Shown: piece after piece, positions 41,814 through 51,076 of the stretch | Position numbering within the stretch: the first letter of the stretch is position 1 | Layout: each line of letters begins with the position of its first letter | Origin: Sphingomicrobium flavum | Lineage (GTDB): Bacteria > Pseudomonadota > Alphaproteobacteria > Sphingomonadales > Sphingomonadaceae | DNA length: 64,000 bases | Direction of reading: 5' to 3' | NCBI RefSeq assembly: GCF_024721605.1 | Contig: NZ_CP102630.1 | Span: 1,736,001 to 1,800,000 of the forward strand | The notes under the pieces: model-generated | Told to the model about the DNA's origin: nothing | Database searches by the model: none | What the model saw: only the letters and a program-made list of their open reading frames with translations | Made by a program: the position numbers and the translations under genes

Positions 41814-42814
41814 TGAGCATTCCTCCCGACCATCCCCCTGTCACGCCCCCCAAGGTCGCGGTGCTGCTGACCAATCTGGGCACGCCCGACGCGCCCGAAG
41901 CGGGGCCCGTGAAGCGCTATCTCAAGCAATTCCTGTCCGACCGGCGCGTGGTGGAGATCCCCCCCATCGCCTGGCAGCCGATCCTGCGCGGCATCATCCT
42001 CAACACGCGCCCGAAGAAGAGCGCGGCAGCCTATGAGGAAGTGTGGACCGAAGACGGCTCGCCGCTCGCCGCAATCACCCGCAAACAGGCCGAGCAATTG
42101 CAGGCACGGCTAGGTGATGGCGTGCTGGTCGATTGGGCGATGCGTTATGGCAATCCCTCGATCGACGGCGCGCTCGACCGGCTTTGGGCCAAGGGCGCGC
42201 GACGCATCCTGTTCGCCCCGCTCTATCCCCAATATTGCGCCGCCACCACGGCCAGCGGGATGGATGCGCTGTGCCATTGGCTGGAAGCTCAGCGCTGGCA
42301 GCCCGCCATCCGCACGCTGCCGCCTTATCATGACGATGCCGCCTATATCGACGCGCTGGTCGTCGATCTGCAGCGCCAGCTGAACGCGCTCGATTTCACG
42401 CCGCAGCGCCTGCTGCTGAGTTTTCACGGCATGCCCGAGCGCACGCTGCACCTTGGCGATCCCTATCATTGCCACTGCCAGAAAACTGCGCGGCTGGTGG
42501 GCGAGAAGATGGGGATTGTGGTCGACATCGCCTTCCAGTCGCGCTTCGGCCGCGCCAAATGGCTCGAGCCTGCGACCGACACGATGCTGCAGCAATATCC
42601 GGCCGAGGGAATTACCAGGATCGCGATCGCGGCACCCGGCTTTTCCGCCGATTGTCTTGAGACGATCGAGGAGCTGGGGATCCGCGGGCGCGAGGATTTC
42701 CTCACCGCTGGCGGAACAGATTTTGCCCGGCTGGATTGCCTTAATGACGGCGATGCGGGCATGGAGATGCTCGAAAGCCTTGTACGAACAGAGTTGAAGG
42801 GGTGGCACGACTGA
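41813..42814 (+). CDS. hemH: Ferrochelatase
   Basis: A 333-residue enzyme inserting Fe2+ into protoporphyrin IX, last step of haem synthesis. Signatures are LLTNLGTPDAPE, RYLKQFLSDRRVVEIP, LSFHGMPERTL with the metal-binding His, YQSRFGRAKWLEP-like QSRFGRAKWLEPATD, and GFSADCLETIEEL with the acidic partner. Its ATG overlaps the previous stop. Membrane-associated, cytoplasmic face. Confidence 0.96.
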   Translation: MSIPPDHPPVTPPKVAVLLTNLGTPDAPEAGPVKRYLKQFLSDRRVVEIPPIAWQPILRGIILNTRPKKSAAAYEEVWTEDGSPLAAITRKQAEQLQARLGDGVLVDWAMRYGNPSIDGALDRLWAKGARRILFAPLYPQYCAATTASGMDALCHWLEAQRWQPAIRTLPPYHDDAAYIDALVVDLQRQLNALDFTPQRLLLSFHGMPERTLHLGDPYHCHCQKTARLVGEKMGIVVDIAFQSRFGRAKWLEPATDTMLQQYPAEGITRIAIAAPGFSADCLETIEELGIRGREDFLTAGGTDFARLDCLNDGDAGMEMLESLVRTELKGWHD

Positions 42815-42842
42815 CCGCCCGGATAGGATCAGGGGACTAAGG

Positions 42843-43565
42843 ATGGAACGAGTTGCAATTGTAACCGGCGGCACGCGCGGCATCGGTGAGGCGATTTCGC
42901 TGCGCCTCAAGGAAAAGGGCATGAAGGTTGCTGCGACCTATGCCGGCAACGAACAGGCCGCCGCCGAATTTACTGAGCGCACCGGCATCCCCGCCTACAA
43001 GTTCGACGTCGCCGATTATGACGCCTGCCAGAATGCCGTCGCGCAGATCGAAAGCGATCTCGGGCCCGTCGATGTCCTCGTTAACAATGCGGGCATCACC
43101 CGTGACAGCACCATGAAGCGCCAGACGCACGACCAGTGGCAGCAGGTGATCGACACCAATCTTGGCGGCTGCTTCAACATGGCCAAGGCGGTGTTCCCCG
43201 GGATGAGCGAGCGTGGCTATGGCCGCATCGTCAATATCGGCTCGATCAACGGGCAGGCCGGCCAATATGGCCAGGTCAATTACGCCGCCGCCAAATCGGG
43301 CATCCACGGTTTCACCAAGGCACTGGCCCAGGAAGGCGCGCGCGCAGGGGTCACCGTCAACGCCATCGCGCCCGGCTATATCGACACTGACATGGTCGCT
43401 GCAGTGCCCGAAGACGTGCTCGCCAAGATCGTCGCCAAGATCCCCGTCGGCCGCCTCGGCAAGGCCGAAGAAATTGCGCGCGGCGTGGACTTTTTGACCA
43501 CCGAAAATGCCGGATTCATCACGGGCTCGACCCTGTCGATCAATGGCGGCCAGCATATGTATTGA
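42843..43565 (+). CDS. phbB: Acetoacetyl-CoA reductase
   Basis: A 240-residue short-chain dehydrogenase reducing acetoacetyl-CoA to 3-hydroxybutyryl-CoA with NADPH, for polyhydroxybutyrate. Features: VTGGTRGIG, NNAGITRDSTMKR, the Ser-Tyr-Lys triad in NIGSINGQAGQYGQVNYAAA and K of AAKSG, and IPVGRLGKAEEIARGV. ITRDSTMKRQTHDQW is typical of PhbB over FabG. No synthase gene is nearby. Confidence 0.92.
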   Translation: MERVAIVTGGTRGIGEAISLRLKEKGMKVAATYAGNEQAAAEFTERTGIPAYKFDVADYDACQNAVAQIESDLGPVDVLVNNAGITRDSTMKRQTHDQWQQVIDTNLGGCFNMAKAVFPGMSERGYGRIVNIGSINGQAGQYGQVNYAAAKSGIHGFTKALAQEGARAGVTVNAIAPGYIDTDMVAAVPEDVLAKIVAKIPVGRLGKAEEIARGVDFLTTENAGFITGSTLSINGGQHMY

Positions 43566-43630
43566 TGGAGCCGCCGAAGGCAGCGAAGCGATTGCCCGCA
43601 ATCGTACCGCTGGCTGAATGACGGCGACAT

Positions 43631-43690
43631 CCGGACGGCCTGTCCCGGATTCCATCCGGGGACAGGACCGACGGCGCGGGCCGCCCCGCG
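43631..43690 (+). repeat. Palindromic intergenic element, related to copies A and B
   Basis: CCTGTCCCGGAT (43639-43650) pairs with ATCCGGGGACAGG (43654-43666, one bulged G). It shares GACAGGACCGACGG (43661-43674) with the reverse complement of copy A and CGGACGGC with both A and B. A second imperfect hairpin follows (CCGAC...GTCGG, to about 43695). It lies between phbB and the RHH gene. Confidence 0.65.
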
Positions 43691-43707
43691 TCGGACGAGG
43701 AAATGCC

Positions 43708-43998
43708 ATGGACGACACGCCGCCCATCACCCCGCCGACCAAGCGATCGGTCACCATTGCGGGTCATGAGACGTCGATCACGCTGGAGCCGATATTCTGG
43801 GAGGCGCTGATCCGCGCTGCCGAGGCGCGCGGGCTGCCTGTCAATGCATTGATCGCGCAGATCGATCTGAAGCGATACGAGGCCGACCAGCTCAACCCGG
43901 TCGGCCTCGGCAGCGCGATCCGGCAGTGGCTCTATGCAGAGGCGCTCAGCATGGCGGCGATGGCCGAGGCGAAGGCGGAGCCGCCGTCCGGCGCGTAG
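43708..43998 (+). CDS. Ribbon-helix-helix domain protein
   Basis: A 96-residue protein of the RHH_4 type: KRSVTIAGHETSITLEPIFWEAL (the beta strand plus first helix), then AEARGLPVNALIAQID and NPVGLGSAIRQWLYAE. RHH proteins bind DNA as dimers; this widespread alphaproteobacterial form has no established target. The last 67 bases overlap the convergent ATP-grasp gene. Confidence 0.85.
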   Translation: MDDTPPITPPTKRSVTIAGHETSITLEPIFWEALIRAAEARGLPVNALIAQIDLKRYEADQLNPVGLGSAIRQWLYAEALSMAAMAEAKAEPPSGA

Positions 43999-44792
43999 CG
44001 CAGGAACAGGTCGGGTTCGACCAACTCCAATTCCATGATGCAGGGCGTGTCGCCATGCATGACGATATCGACTCGGGCATAGGCCGTGTCGCCGGGCGCG
44101 CAGGCGAGCGCCGCATCGGCCAGCGCGCGTACGGCGGCGCTGGGTTCGATCTGTTCCTCGCTGCCGCCAAATTCGGGCTGGACGCGAAAATCGCCGGGCT
44201 TGGCGCGCTTGACCGCGGCATGGCTGTAGCTGCCGCCAAAATAGATGAGCGATTGTTCGCCCGCATGGAGGATCGAAGGCAGGAACGGCTGGACGATCAG
44301 GCGGCGCTCGGACAGGCCGTCCGGCATCGCCTCGCCACGCTCAAGCCGGTAGGTGCCGTCGGCCGAACCGGAAATGACGGGCTTCACGATCAGTTCGACG
44401 TCGCCCCATGTCTGCCGCGCGCGGGCGAGCAAGGCATCGCCTTCCTCTCCATGCCCGAAAATGGAGGGGACGATGGCCACGCCCTTTTGCTCAAGGTCGG
44501 ACAGATAGCTCTTGTCGCTCGACCAGCGCAGGACATTGACGGGATTGGCGATCGGCACCCTGCGAAAGGCGATGCGGTCCAGAAGATCGAACCAGCGGCC
44601 GGGATCGAGATGATAGCCCCAGGCGATCAGCGGCAGCACGCCGTCGACGCGGCGAAGCACGTCGTCGTCGACGGCGTCCCATTTGACAGGCTCGATCGCA
44701 ATGCCCGCCTTGGCCAGCATATCGCGCGTGGCGTCCAGCTCGTAAAATTGCGGGTCCCATTCTGCCGGGACGAGCAAGGCGACATGGCGCAT
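43932..44792 (-). CDS. ATP-grasp ligase-like protein (glutathione synthetase/RimK type)
   Basis: A 286-residue ATP-grasp protein. LIVKPVISGSADGTYRLERG holds the ATP-binding Lys, MPDGLSERRLIVQPFLPSI the next strand, and CIMELELVEPDLFLRY the Mg2+-binding acidic pair. It would join a carboxylate to an amine; the substrate is unknown. Its ATG overlaps the glutamate dehydrogenase stop, so the two are translationally coupled, which may point to glutamate or a derived amine as substrate. Confidence 0.85.
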   Translation of the reverse strand: MRHVALLVPAEWDPQFYELDATRDMLAKAGIAIEPVKWDAVDDDVLRRVDGVLPLIAWGYHLDPGRWFDLLDRIAFRRVPIANPVNVLRWSSDKSYLSDLEQKGVAIVPSIFGHGEEGDALLARARQTWGDVELIVKPVISGSADGTYRLERGEAMPDGLSERRLIVQPFLPSILHAGEQSLIYFGGSYSHAAVKRAKPGDFRVQPEFGGSEEQIEPSAAVRALADAALACAPGDTAYARVDIVMHGDTPCIMELELVEPDLFLRYAPDGGSAFASAIAAMLSASA

Positions 44793-47700
44793 CAGCGGAA
44801 CAGCAGGATGCGGGTCTGGTTGGCGATCTGGGCCAGCATCGGGGCCGTCGCGCCGCCCATCTTCTGCGCCCGTTCGATCAGTTTCTTGAACTGGTCGATG
44901 CGTGCGCGCTGCCGCTCGGTCCAGCGATCGACCGACGATTCGGGATCCTCGCCGCGCTGGCGCGACAGGAAGTCGATGCGCAGCTGTTCGAAATCACGCG
45001 CCAGGCCAGCGACCAGCAGGCGCTCCCACTGGTCCTGCGGCACGAAGCGGGCGAGCTGCTGCTGCGCCCAGTCGATGCCGAGCACTTCGCCAAGCTTGGT
45101 ATAGGCCTTGGTGTAGGCGAGGATATCGCCTTCCTTGCGTGCCGCGAGCGCAGCAAGCCCGAACACCCCGTCCAGCTCGTAGAGGCGCACCAGGCTGTTC
45201 ACCAATTCCTCGTCCGCGCCCAGCGCCAGCAACTGTTCGCGCCGTGCACCGGCTTCGTTGCGCACTTCTGCGCGCACCAGTCGCTTGGTCGCGCCCTGCA
45301 CCTTCTTGAACGGGCCCTTGAACAGGTCGACCAGCTTGGAAACGCTGGTTTCCGACCCGGCCGAGCGCAAAATGTCGGACAAGTGCACACGGATCGACTT
45401 GGCGGCAACGCTCATCAGTTCGATGCGCGCCCTCTCGTCGATCTGTGCGCTTTCGATGGTCTGCCACAGCTGTTTGAGCCCCAGCAATTCCTCGGCTACC
45501 AGGAAGGCGACGACGACCTGCTTGAGCGCGGCGCCCTCTTCTTCGGTCATGTCGAGCGCGACCGAGGGGCCGAGCCGGTTGACGAGGCGGTTGGCGACCT
45601 TGGTGGCGATGATCTCGTTGCGCAGGCGGTGCGCGGCAACGGCATCCTTATGCTTCTTGCGCATCGGCGCCGGGAAAGCGGCCATCAGCTCGCTCTCCAT
45701 CATGGCCTCATCGGCCAGTTCCAGCCGCTCGGCCGCATCCTGCAGCGCGATCTTGGAATAGGACAGGATGACCGACAGTTCGGGCCGCGTCAGTCCCTGC
45801 CCGTCCTGCCCGCGCCGCAGCAAGGCTTCGGACGAGGCGAGGCCCTCGACCCGTCGTTTCAGCCGGCCCGAGGCTTCCAGCATCTCGATCGTGCGCACGA
45901 AGCCCGGCACGCCGGCAGCGCCGCGCGCTTCGGCGACCGACAGCGCCAGCGTCTGCAGGCGGTTATCTTCGAGCACGATGGCGGCGACCTCTTCGGTCAT
46001 CTCCGCCAGCAACTTGTTGCGAACGCCTTCTTCCAGTCGCCCTTCGCGCATTTCGCGGTTGAGCGGGATCTTGATGTTCACTTCATTGTCGGAGCAGTCG
46101 ACGCCCGCGCTATTGTCGATGAAGTCGGTATTGATGCGCCCGCCATTCAAGGCAAATTCGATACGCCCGGCCTGGGTGATGCCCAAATTCGCGCCTTCGC
46201 CGATAGCGGTGGCGCGGACCTCATCGCCATTGATGCGCAGATTGTCGTTGACCGAATCCCCGACATCGTTGTGCGATTCCGACGAGGCCTTGATGTAGGT
46301 CCCGATGCCGCCGAACCAGATGAGGTCGACATTGGCCTTGAGAATGGCGGCAATCAGCGTGGCGGGTGAAAATTCCTTTTCTTCCACACCCAGCGCATCC
46401 TGCGCCGGCTTGGTCAGCGTGATCGACTTTTGCGTGCGCGGCACGATCATCGCGCCCTTGCTCAATTTGTCACGATCATAATCGTCCCAGCTCGAACGCG
46501 GCAGCTCGAACAGGCGCTTGCGCTCCTTCCAGCTGACCGTCGGATCGGGATCAGGATCGATGAAGATGTGGCGGTGATCGAAGGCGGCGACCAGCTTGAG
46601 CGCCTGGGACAAGAGCATGCCGTTGCCGAACACGTCGCCCGACATGTCGCCGCAGCCGACGACGCTGATGCTTTCACTCTGCACGTCGACGCCGCGTTCA
46701 AGGAAGTGGCGCTGGACCGAGACCCAGGCGCCGCGCGCAGTGATGCCCATCGCCTTGTGATCGTAGCCGACCGACCCGCCCGACGCGAAGGCATCGCCGA
46801 GCCAGAAGCCGCGTTCCAATGCGATGGCGTTGGCGACATCGGAAAAGGACGCAGTGCCCTTGTCGGCGGCGACCACGAAATAGGGATCGTCGCCATCATG
46901 GGTAACGACGCGATCGGGATGGACAACCGCATCATTGACGAGATTGTCGGTGACCGAAAGCAAGGAGCGGATGAAGATGCGATAGCTTTCCGTGCCTTCT
47001 TCCAGCCAGGCATCGCGGTCGGCATCGCGGTCGGGCAATTGCTTGGGATAGAAGCCGCCCTTCGCGCCGGTCGGCACGATGACGCTGTTCTTGACCATCT
47101 GCGCCTTGACGAGGCCGAGGATTTCGGTGCGGAAGTCATCGCGCCGGTCGGACCAGCGCAGGCCGCCACGTGCCACCGGGCCGCCGCGCAGGTGGATGCC
47201 TTCGACGCGCGGGCTGTAGACCCAGATTTCGCGCCACGGCACCGGCGCGGGAAGCCCTGGAATGCCGCTGCTGTCGATCTTGAAGGCCAGCGCCTCGTCG
47301 CTCTTCACCGCAAAGGCGTTGGTGCGCAGGGTCGAGGTCACGACGGCGCGGAACAGGCGCAGGATACGGTCATCGTCGATCGACTGGACCTGGAGCAGCG
47401 CGGTATCGAAACGGTCGAGCGCATCGGCCATGGCGGCATCGCGGCTACCCTTCAGATCAGGATCGTGCGACGCCTTGAAGGTGTCGATCAGCGCCGTGGT
47501 GGCTTCGGATGCACGGCTCAACGCCGCAACCATGGTGATGAGGCCGAAAGCCACGCCGGTCTGTCGCAAATAGCGGAACCAGGCGCGCAGCCAGATGACC
47601 GCCGCCGGATCGAGTCCAGCCAGCAGGACGAGCTGGTTGAATTCGTCATTCTCGGCGCTGCCCGCCATCGTATCGGCAATCGAGCGTTCGACCGTGGCGG

Positions 47701-49417
47701 CACGATCGAGGATCGCATCGACATCGCTTCCCGCAGGAAGTTCGAGGTGGAAGGTATGGATATAGCCAAGCGCCCCGTCGGCCAGCGCGGTCGGCACTTC
47801 CTCGATCACGCGGAAGCCGAAATTCTCCAGCACCGGCACCGCATCGGACAGCGGGATCAGCCCGCCGCGGCGATAGGTCTTGAGATGCAGCTGATGCTCG
47901 CCATCGGTCGGCGCGCGATAAAGCCGCGCGTCGCGCTCGTCTTTGGCCTCGTCGAGGCCGTGCATGCGCAGGATATCGGCGGCGCCATCCTCGGGCGCGG
48001 TTCGGCTGCGATAGGCTTCGGGCATGGCAGGCAGATAGGTCAGCGCTAGCCGTGCGGCCTGGCCGGGGCCAACCTGCTCGATCAACGCGCTCTCGACCGC
48101 CGGGGTCCAGCCGCGCACCATTTCGACAAGCGCTTCGTCGAGCGCATCGACATCGGGCAGATCCATGTCGGGATCGGTCGCCATGGTGTAGCGCAGCAAG
48201 GCCAGCTCACCGTCACCGAGTTCGACCGACCAGCTGGTGATGGGCGAACCCACCTCATCCTCGATCATCATCGAGATCGCCTGGCGGCGCGAGGTCGACA
48301 GCTCGTCGCGCGGCAGCCAGACGAAGGCATAAAGGTGGCGGCGCAATGCCCCCTGCAGGATCAACAGCGTCGGGCGCGGACGGTCGGCCAGCGACATGGC
48401 GGTGAGCGCGGCTTGGCGCACTTCGGCCGGATCGAAGCTGACGACCAGATCGTGCGGCAGCGTGGAAATGGCGTGGTTGAGCGCCTTGCCGCCATGCGAA
48501 GACGGCGCGAAGCCCAGTTCCTCGTCCAGTTCCTGCAGCCGCTGGCGCAGCACCGGCACTTCATCGGCCGGCGCGCGCAGCGCCGCACTGGTCCACAGCC
48601 CGCAATGCAGGGACACCGTCTTGCCGCGACGGATCATGATGATGTCCAGCGGCACGCGGCGATGCACGGGCGACACGCGGTCGGCCTTCATCACCAGATA
48701 GGGGCGACCATTTTCGATGAGTTCCTGGCGCGCCGCATCGTCGATCGCCCGCGCCCACAGGCTGAAATCGCCGCGCAGCAGGCCAAGACCCTTCTGACAG
48801 CCCTTGGCGGTCAGCTCGGCATGGCCCAGCAGGGTGAAATTATTGGCCGACAGCCAGTGCAGGAAGGCGCTTGCCTCGGGCGCTTCCTCGGCAATCGCCT
48901 TGGCATCCTCGCGCATGATCTTGAGCATGGTCGGCCAGTCGGCCACCGCGGCGCGGACATGGTCCAGCACGTCGCGCAGCTCGACGCACAGATCGTGACG
49001 ACCCTTGGCGTCGGCGCGGTCGAGCTCGACATAGATCAGCGATTCGGCATGCTCGCCGCCAAAGGACTGGAACGCGCCATTCTTCTCGCGCTCGATCTTC
49101 AGGATGGGGTGCAGCAGGCGGTAGACGGCAAGCCCCTTGGCCGCGACGGCGGCGGCGATGCTGTCGACCAGGAAAGGCATATCGTCATTGACGATGGCCA
49201 TGCGCATACGGCGGTGGCCGGCGCTTCCGCCCATCGATTCCACATCGATGGCAAGCTCTCCTTTCTTGCGCTTGGCAGCGGTGGCCGCGAGGAACTGCGC
49301 CGCTTCGGCGAGCTCGCTCTTGCCCATGCCTTCCAGTTCGCCCGGCAGGGCCGAACCTTCCAACGCCTTGTGAAGAGTCTTCGCCAACTTGTCGTTGGCG
49401 CGCGCACCTGATGCCAT
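44792..49417 (-). CDS. gdhB: NAD-dependent glutamate dehydrogenase, large type
   Basis: A 1541-residue GDH (the GDH180 class), converting glutamate to 2-oxoglutarate and ammonia with NAD+. The long N-terminal regulatory region (about residues 1-720) has an ACT-like stretch around VNDDMPFLVDSIAAAVAAKG. The catalytic core includes VEGIHLRGGPVARGGLRWSD, IVPTGAKGGFYPKQLPD, VVGCGDMSGDVFGNGMLLS and DLIWFGGIGTYIKA. The helical C-terminal region follows. The symbol gdhB is used loosely for this class. Confidence 0.95.
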   Translation of the reverse strand: MASGARANDKLAKTLHKALEGSALPGELEGMGKSELAEAAQFLAATAAKRKKGELAIDVESMGGSAGHRRMRMAIVNDDMPFLVDSIAAAVAAKGLAVYRLLHPILKIEREKNGAFQSFGGEHAESLIYVELDRADAKGRHDLCVELRDVLDHVRAAVADWPTMLKIMREDAKAIAEEAPEASAFLHWLSANNFTLLGHAELTAKGCQKGLGLLRGDFSLWARAIDDAARQELIENGRPYLVMKADRVSPVHRRVPLDIIMIRRGKTVSLHCGLWTSAALRAPADEVPVLRQRLQELDEELGFAPSSHGGKALNHAISTLPHDLVVSFDPAEVRQAALTAMSLADRPRPTLLILQGALRRHLYAFVWLPRDELSTSRRQAISMMIEDEVGSPITSWSVELGDGELALLRYTMATDPDMDLPDVDALDEALVEMVRGWTPAVESALIEQVGPGQAARLALTYLPAMPEAYRSRTAPEDGAADILRMHGLDEAKDERDARLYRAPTDGEHQLHLKTYRRGGLIPLSDAVPVLENFGFRVIEEVPTALADGALGYIHTFHLELPAGSDVDAILDRAATVERSIADTMAGSAENDEFNQLVLLAGLDPAAVIWLRAWFRYLRQTGVAFGLITMVAALSRASEATTALIDTFKASHDPDLKGSRDAAMADALDRFDTALLQVQSIDDDRILRLFRAVVTSTLRTNAFAVKSDEALAFKIDSSGIPGLPAPVPWREIWVYSPRVEGIHLRGGPVARGGLRWSDRRDDFRTEILGLVKAQMVKNSVIVPTGAKGGFYPKQLPDRDADRDAWLEEGTESYRIFIRSLLSVTDNLVNDAVVHPDRVVTHDGDDPYFVVAADKGTASFSDVANAIALERGFWLGDAFASGGSVGYDHKAMGITARGAWVSVQRHFLERGVDVQSESISVVGCGDMSGDVFGNGMLLSQALKLVAAFDHRHIFIDPDPDPTVSWKERKRLFELPRSSWDDYDRDKLSKGAMIVPRTQKSITLTKPAQDALGVEEKEFSPATLIAAILKANVDLIWFGGIGTYIKASSESHNDVGDSVNDNLRINGDEVRATAIGEGANLGITQAGRIEFALNGGRINTDFIDNSAGVDCSDNEVNIKIPLNREMREGRLEEGVRNKLLAEMTEEVAAIVLEDNRLQTLALSVAEARGAAGVPGFVRTIEMLEASGRLKRRVEGLASSEALLRRGQDGQGLTRPELSVILSYSKIALQDAAERLELADEAMMESELMAAFPAPMRKKHKDAVAAHRLRNEIIATKVANRLVNRLGPSVALDMTEEEGAALKQVVVAFLVAEELLGLKQLWQTIESAQIDERARIELMSVAAKSIRVHLSDILRSAGSETSVSKLVDLFKGPFKKVQGATKRLVRAEVRNEAGARREQLLALGADEELVNSLVRLYELDGVFGLAALAARKEGDILAYTKAYTKLGEVLGIDWAQQQLARFVPQDQWERLLVAGLARDFEQLRIDFLSRQRGEDPESSVDRWTERQRARIDQFKKLIERAQKMGGATAPMLAQIANQTRILLFR

Positions 49418-49509
49418 ATCCCTCTTGGCTCCCTAGACCATAGGCTTTGGGCGCGGCCTATAGACCCGCTGGAAGCAGGCAACAAGGCAAGTTTCTGGGA
49501 ATTTGCGGC

Positions 49510-50832
49510 CTAGCGCGCGGCCTTGATCAGCACGCGGTCGACCAGTTTCTCCTCGTCCACCTCGGCGACGACGACGATGCTGCCATCGGCGTTTCGGCGC
49601 GCGACGAGCAGGCCATATTCGCCTTCGAAGGCGGTAACCTCCAGCGGCTTGGCTGTGCGCAGTCGGGCGCGGGCCTCGCCGGCCTTGTCGACCACGGGCT
49701 TGGCGCCGCGGCGCGCGGCGCGCTCGGCCTTGACCATGCCCTTCAAGCCGCCGTCCATCGCATCGACCGCAGCTTCGAAGCCGCCAAAGTCGATTCCGGC
49801 GCGGTGGGCATAAGCCAGCGCGGAGGAAAATTCGGTGATGCGTGCTTTGTCATAGTCGGCGCCGAAGACGAGCTTGACGATGGGCGTCATGGGCGCACGC
49901 GCCTGTGCTTTCACCCCGGCATCGTCGAGGATTTCGGCATAATCGTCGGGGCGGCGCTCGGCCGCGACGGAGAAATCATAAGCCAGCCCCAGCGCCTTGT
50001 AGAGCGCGGCGCGGCTGCGGCCATCGGCGGCCTTGCAGATATCCGCACTTTCGCGGGCCGCGAACAACCAATCGGCCAGCCCGGCATCCGCGTCCGGTGC
50101 ATCCGCCTGTGGTTCGGCATCGGTCGCAGGCACCAGAATTTCTTCGGGCGCCTCTTCGAGCGACGGCATGTCCACTTCCAACGCATCCGCCGCCAGCGGG
50201 CCATCTTGCCACGCCATCGGTTCGGCAGGCTCCACGTCGGGGATGATCGCTTCTTCCTCCTCCAGCTCGATCTCGGGCTCGAGCGGGGGCAGCGCGGGCG
50301 TTAGCGTGGCGGTCGGCGCCACATCCACGCCGGCATCCTTCCAGTTGATCACACCATAGATGAAGTCGATCGTCTCACCGTCCGACGACAAGGGCATCAG
50401 GATGCCGCGATAGGCGATGTTGTGATCGCGCTGGTTGACGAATTCGGCCTCGAAGCCGACCGGCGCGCGGTTGGCGACGATCTGCATATAATGATCGGTC
50501 AGGCGCGAGAGCAGCGAGCGCGGCGGCACATCGGCAATATGCTTGATCTTGCCCTCAGCGCCGCATTCCTCGGCAATGGCATCGCCGACATAGGGCGTGG
50601 CCGGATTATCGCCGCCCATGGAGAAATCGAGCAGGACGCTGTGCGTGGCGAAATCATCGACCTCGCCCGGCTCGACATCCTCGATCGAAGGGAAATCGCG
50701 GCCGTCGAGCAGCGAGCACCAGTAATTATAGGCGCGCACATGCATGCGACGCTCATCAAGGCCGATGGCGTCGGCGACGTCATCGGTGGGAGCGACTTCA
50801 TGGGCCGCGTCCATATGGTCCTGATAAGCCAT
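49510..50832 (-). CDS. PAS domain protein with acidic linker
   Basis: A 440-residue protein. Residues 1-190 contain a PAS domain of the PAS_5 type (WCSLLDGRDFPSIEDVEPGE, VLLDFSMGGDNPATPYVGDA, SRLTDHYMQIVANRAPVGFE, RGILMPLSSDGETIDFIYGV). A 100-residue proline/glutamate-rich linker follows, then a C-terminal domain with LYKALGLAYDFSVAAE. No kinase, cyclase or DNA-binding domain is attached. GGGGAG precedes the ATG at 50832. Function unknown; sensing or scaffolding is inferred. Confidence 0.85.
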   Translation of the reverse strand: MAYQDHMDAAHEVAPTDDVADAIGLDERRMHVRAYNYWCSLLDGRDFPSIEDVEPGEVDDFATHSVLLDFSMGGDNPATPYVGDAIAEECGAEGKIKHIADVPPRSLLSRLTDHYMQIVANRAPVGFEAEFVNQRDHNIAYRGILMPLSSDGETIDFIYGVINWKDAGVDVAPTATLTPALPPLEPEIELEEEEAIIPDVEPAEPMAWQDGPLAADALEVDMPSLEEAPEEILVPATDAEPQADAPDADAGLADWLFAARESADICKAADGRSRAALYKALGLAYDFSVAAERRPDDYAEILDDAGVKAQARAPMTPIVKLVFGADYDKARITEFSSALAYAHRAGIDFGGFEAAVDAMDGGLKGMVKAERAARRGAKPVVDKAGEARARLRTAKPLEVTAFEGEYGLLVARRNADGSIVVVAEVDEEKLVDRVLIKAAR

Positions 50833-50987
50833 TCCAACTCCCCACAGCGGAATTACAATCCCGTTATTGGAAAGATTGTCTCCGAAATGGCTTACAAAAG
50901 CGTTAAGCATGTTGGCATCGGTGCAGCGCGCGAAAGTCGCTTGCCCGGATGCGCCATCACTGTTAGATGCGCCGCGCTCCAGCACAT

Positions 50988-51063
50988 GCCGCTTTAGCTC
51001 AGCTGGTAGAGCACCTCATTCGTAATGAGGGGGTCACAGGTTCGAGTCCTGTAAGCGGCACCA
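50988..51063 (+). tRNA. tRNA-Thr (anticodon CGU)
   Basis: Complete cloverleaf of 76 nt including an encoded CCA. The acceptor stem GCCGCTT/AAGCGGC is perfect. The anticodon arm is CCTCA-TTCGTAA-TGAGG with anticodon CGT in DNA, reading ACG. The T arm ACAGG-TTCGAGT-CCTGT is perfect. Confidence 0.97.
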
Positions 51064-51076
51064 TTTCCTTGAAAAA

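Noticed and set aside
46430-48049. Long plus-strand open frames opposite the glutamate dehydrogenase gene
   Set aside because: GC-rich shadow frames; the minus-strand gene is unmistakable across the whole stretch.
50988-51063. tRNA-Thr as an integration site of a genomic island
   Set aside because: No repeat of the tRNA 3' end, integrase or composition change is seen on either side.
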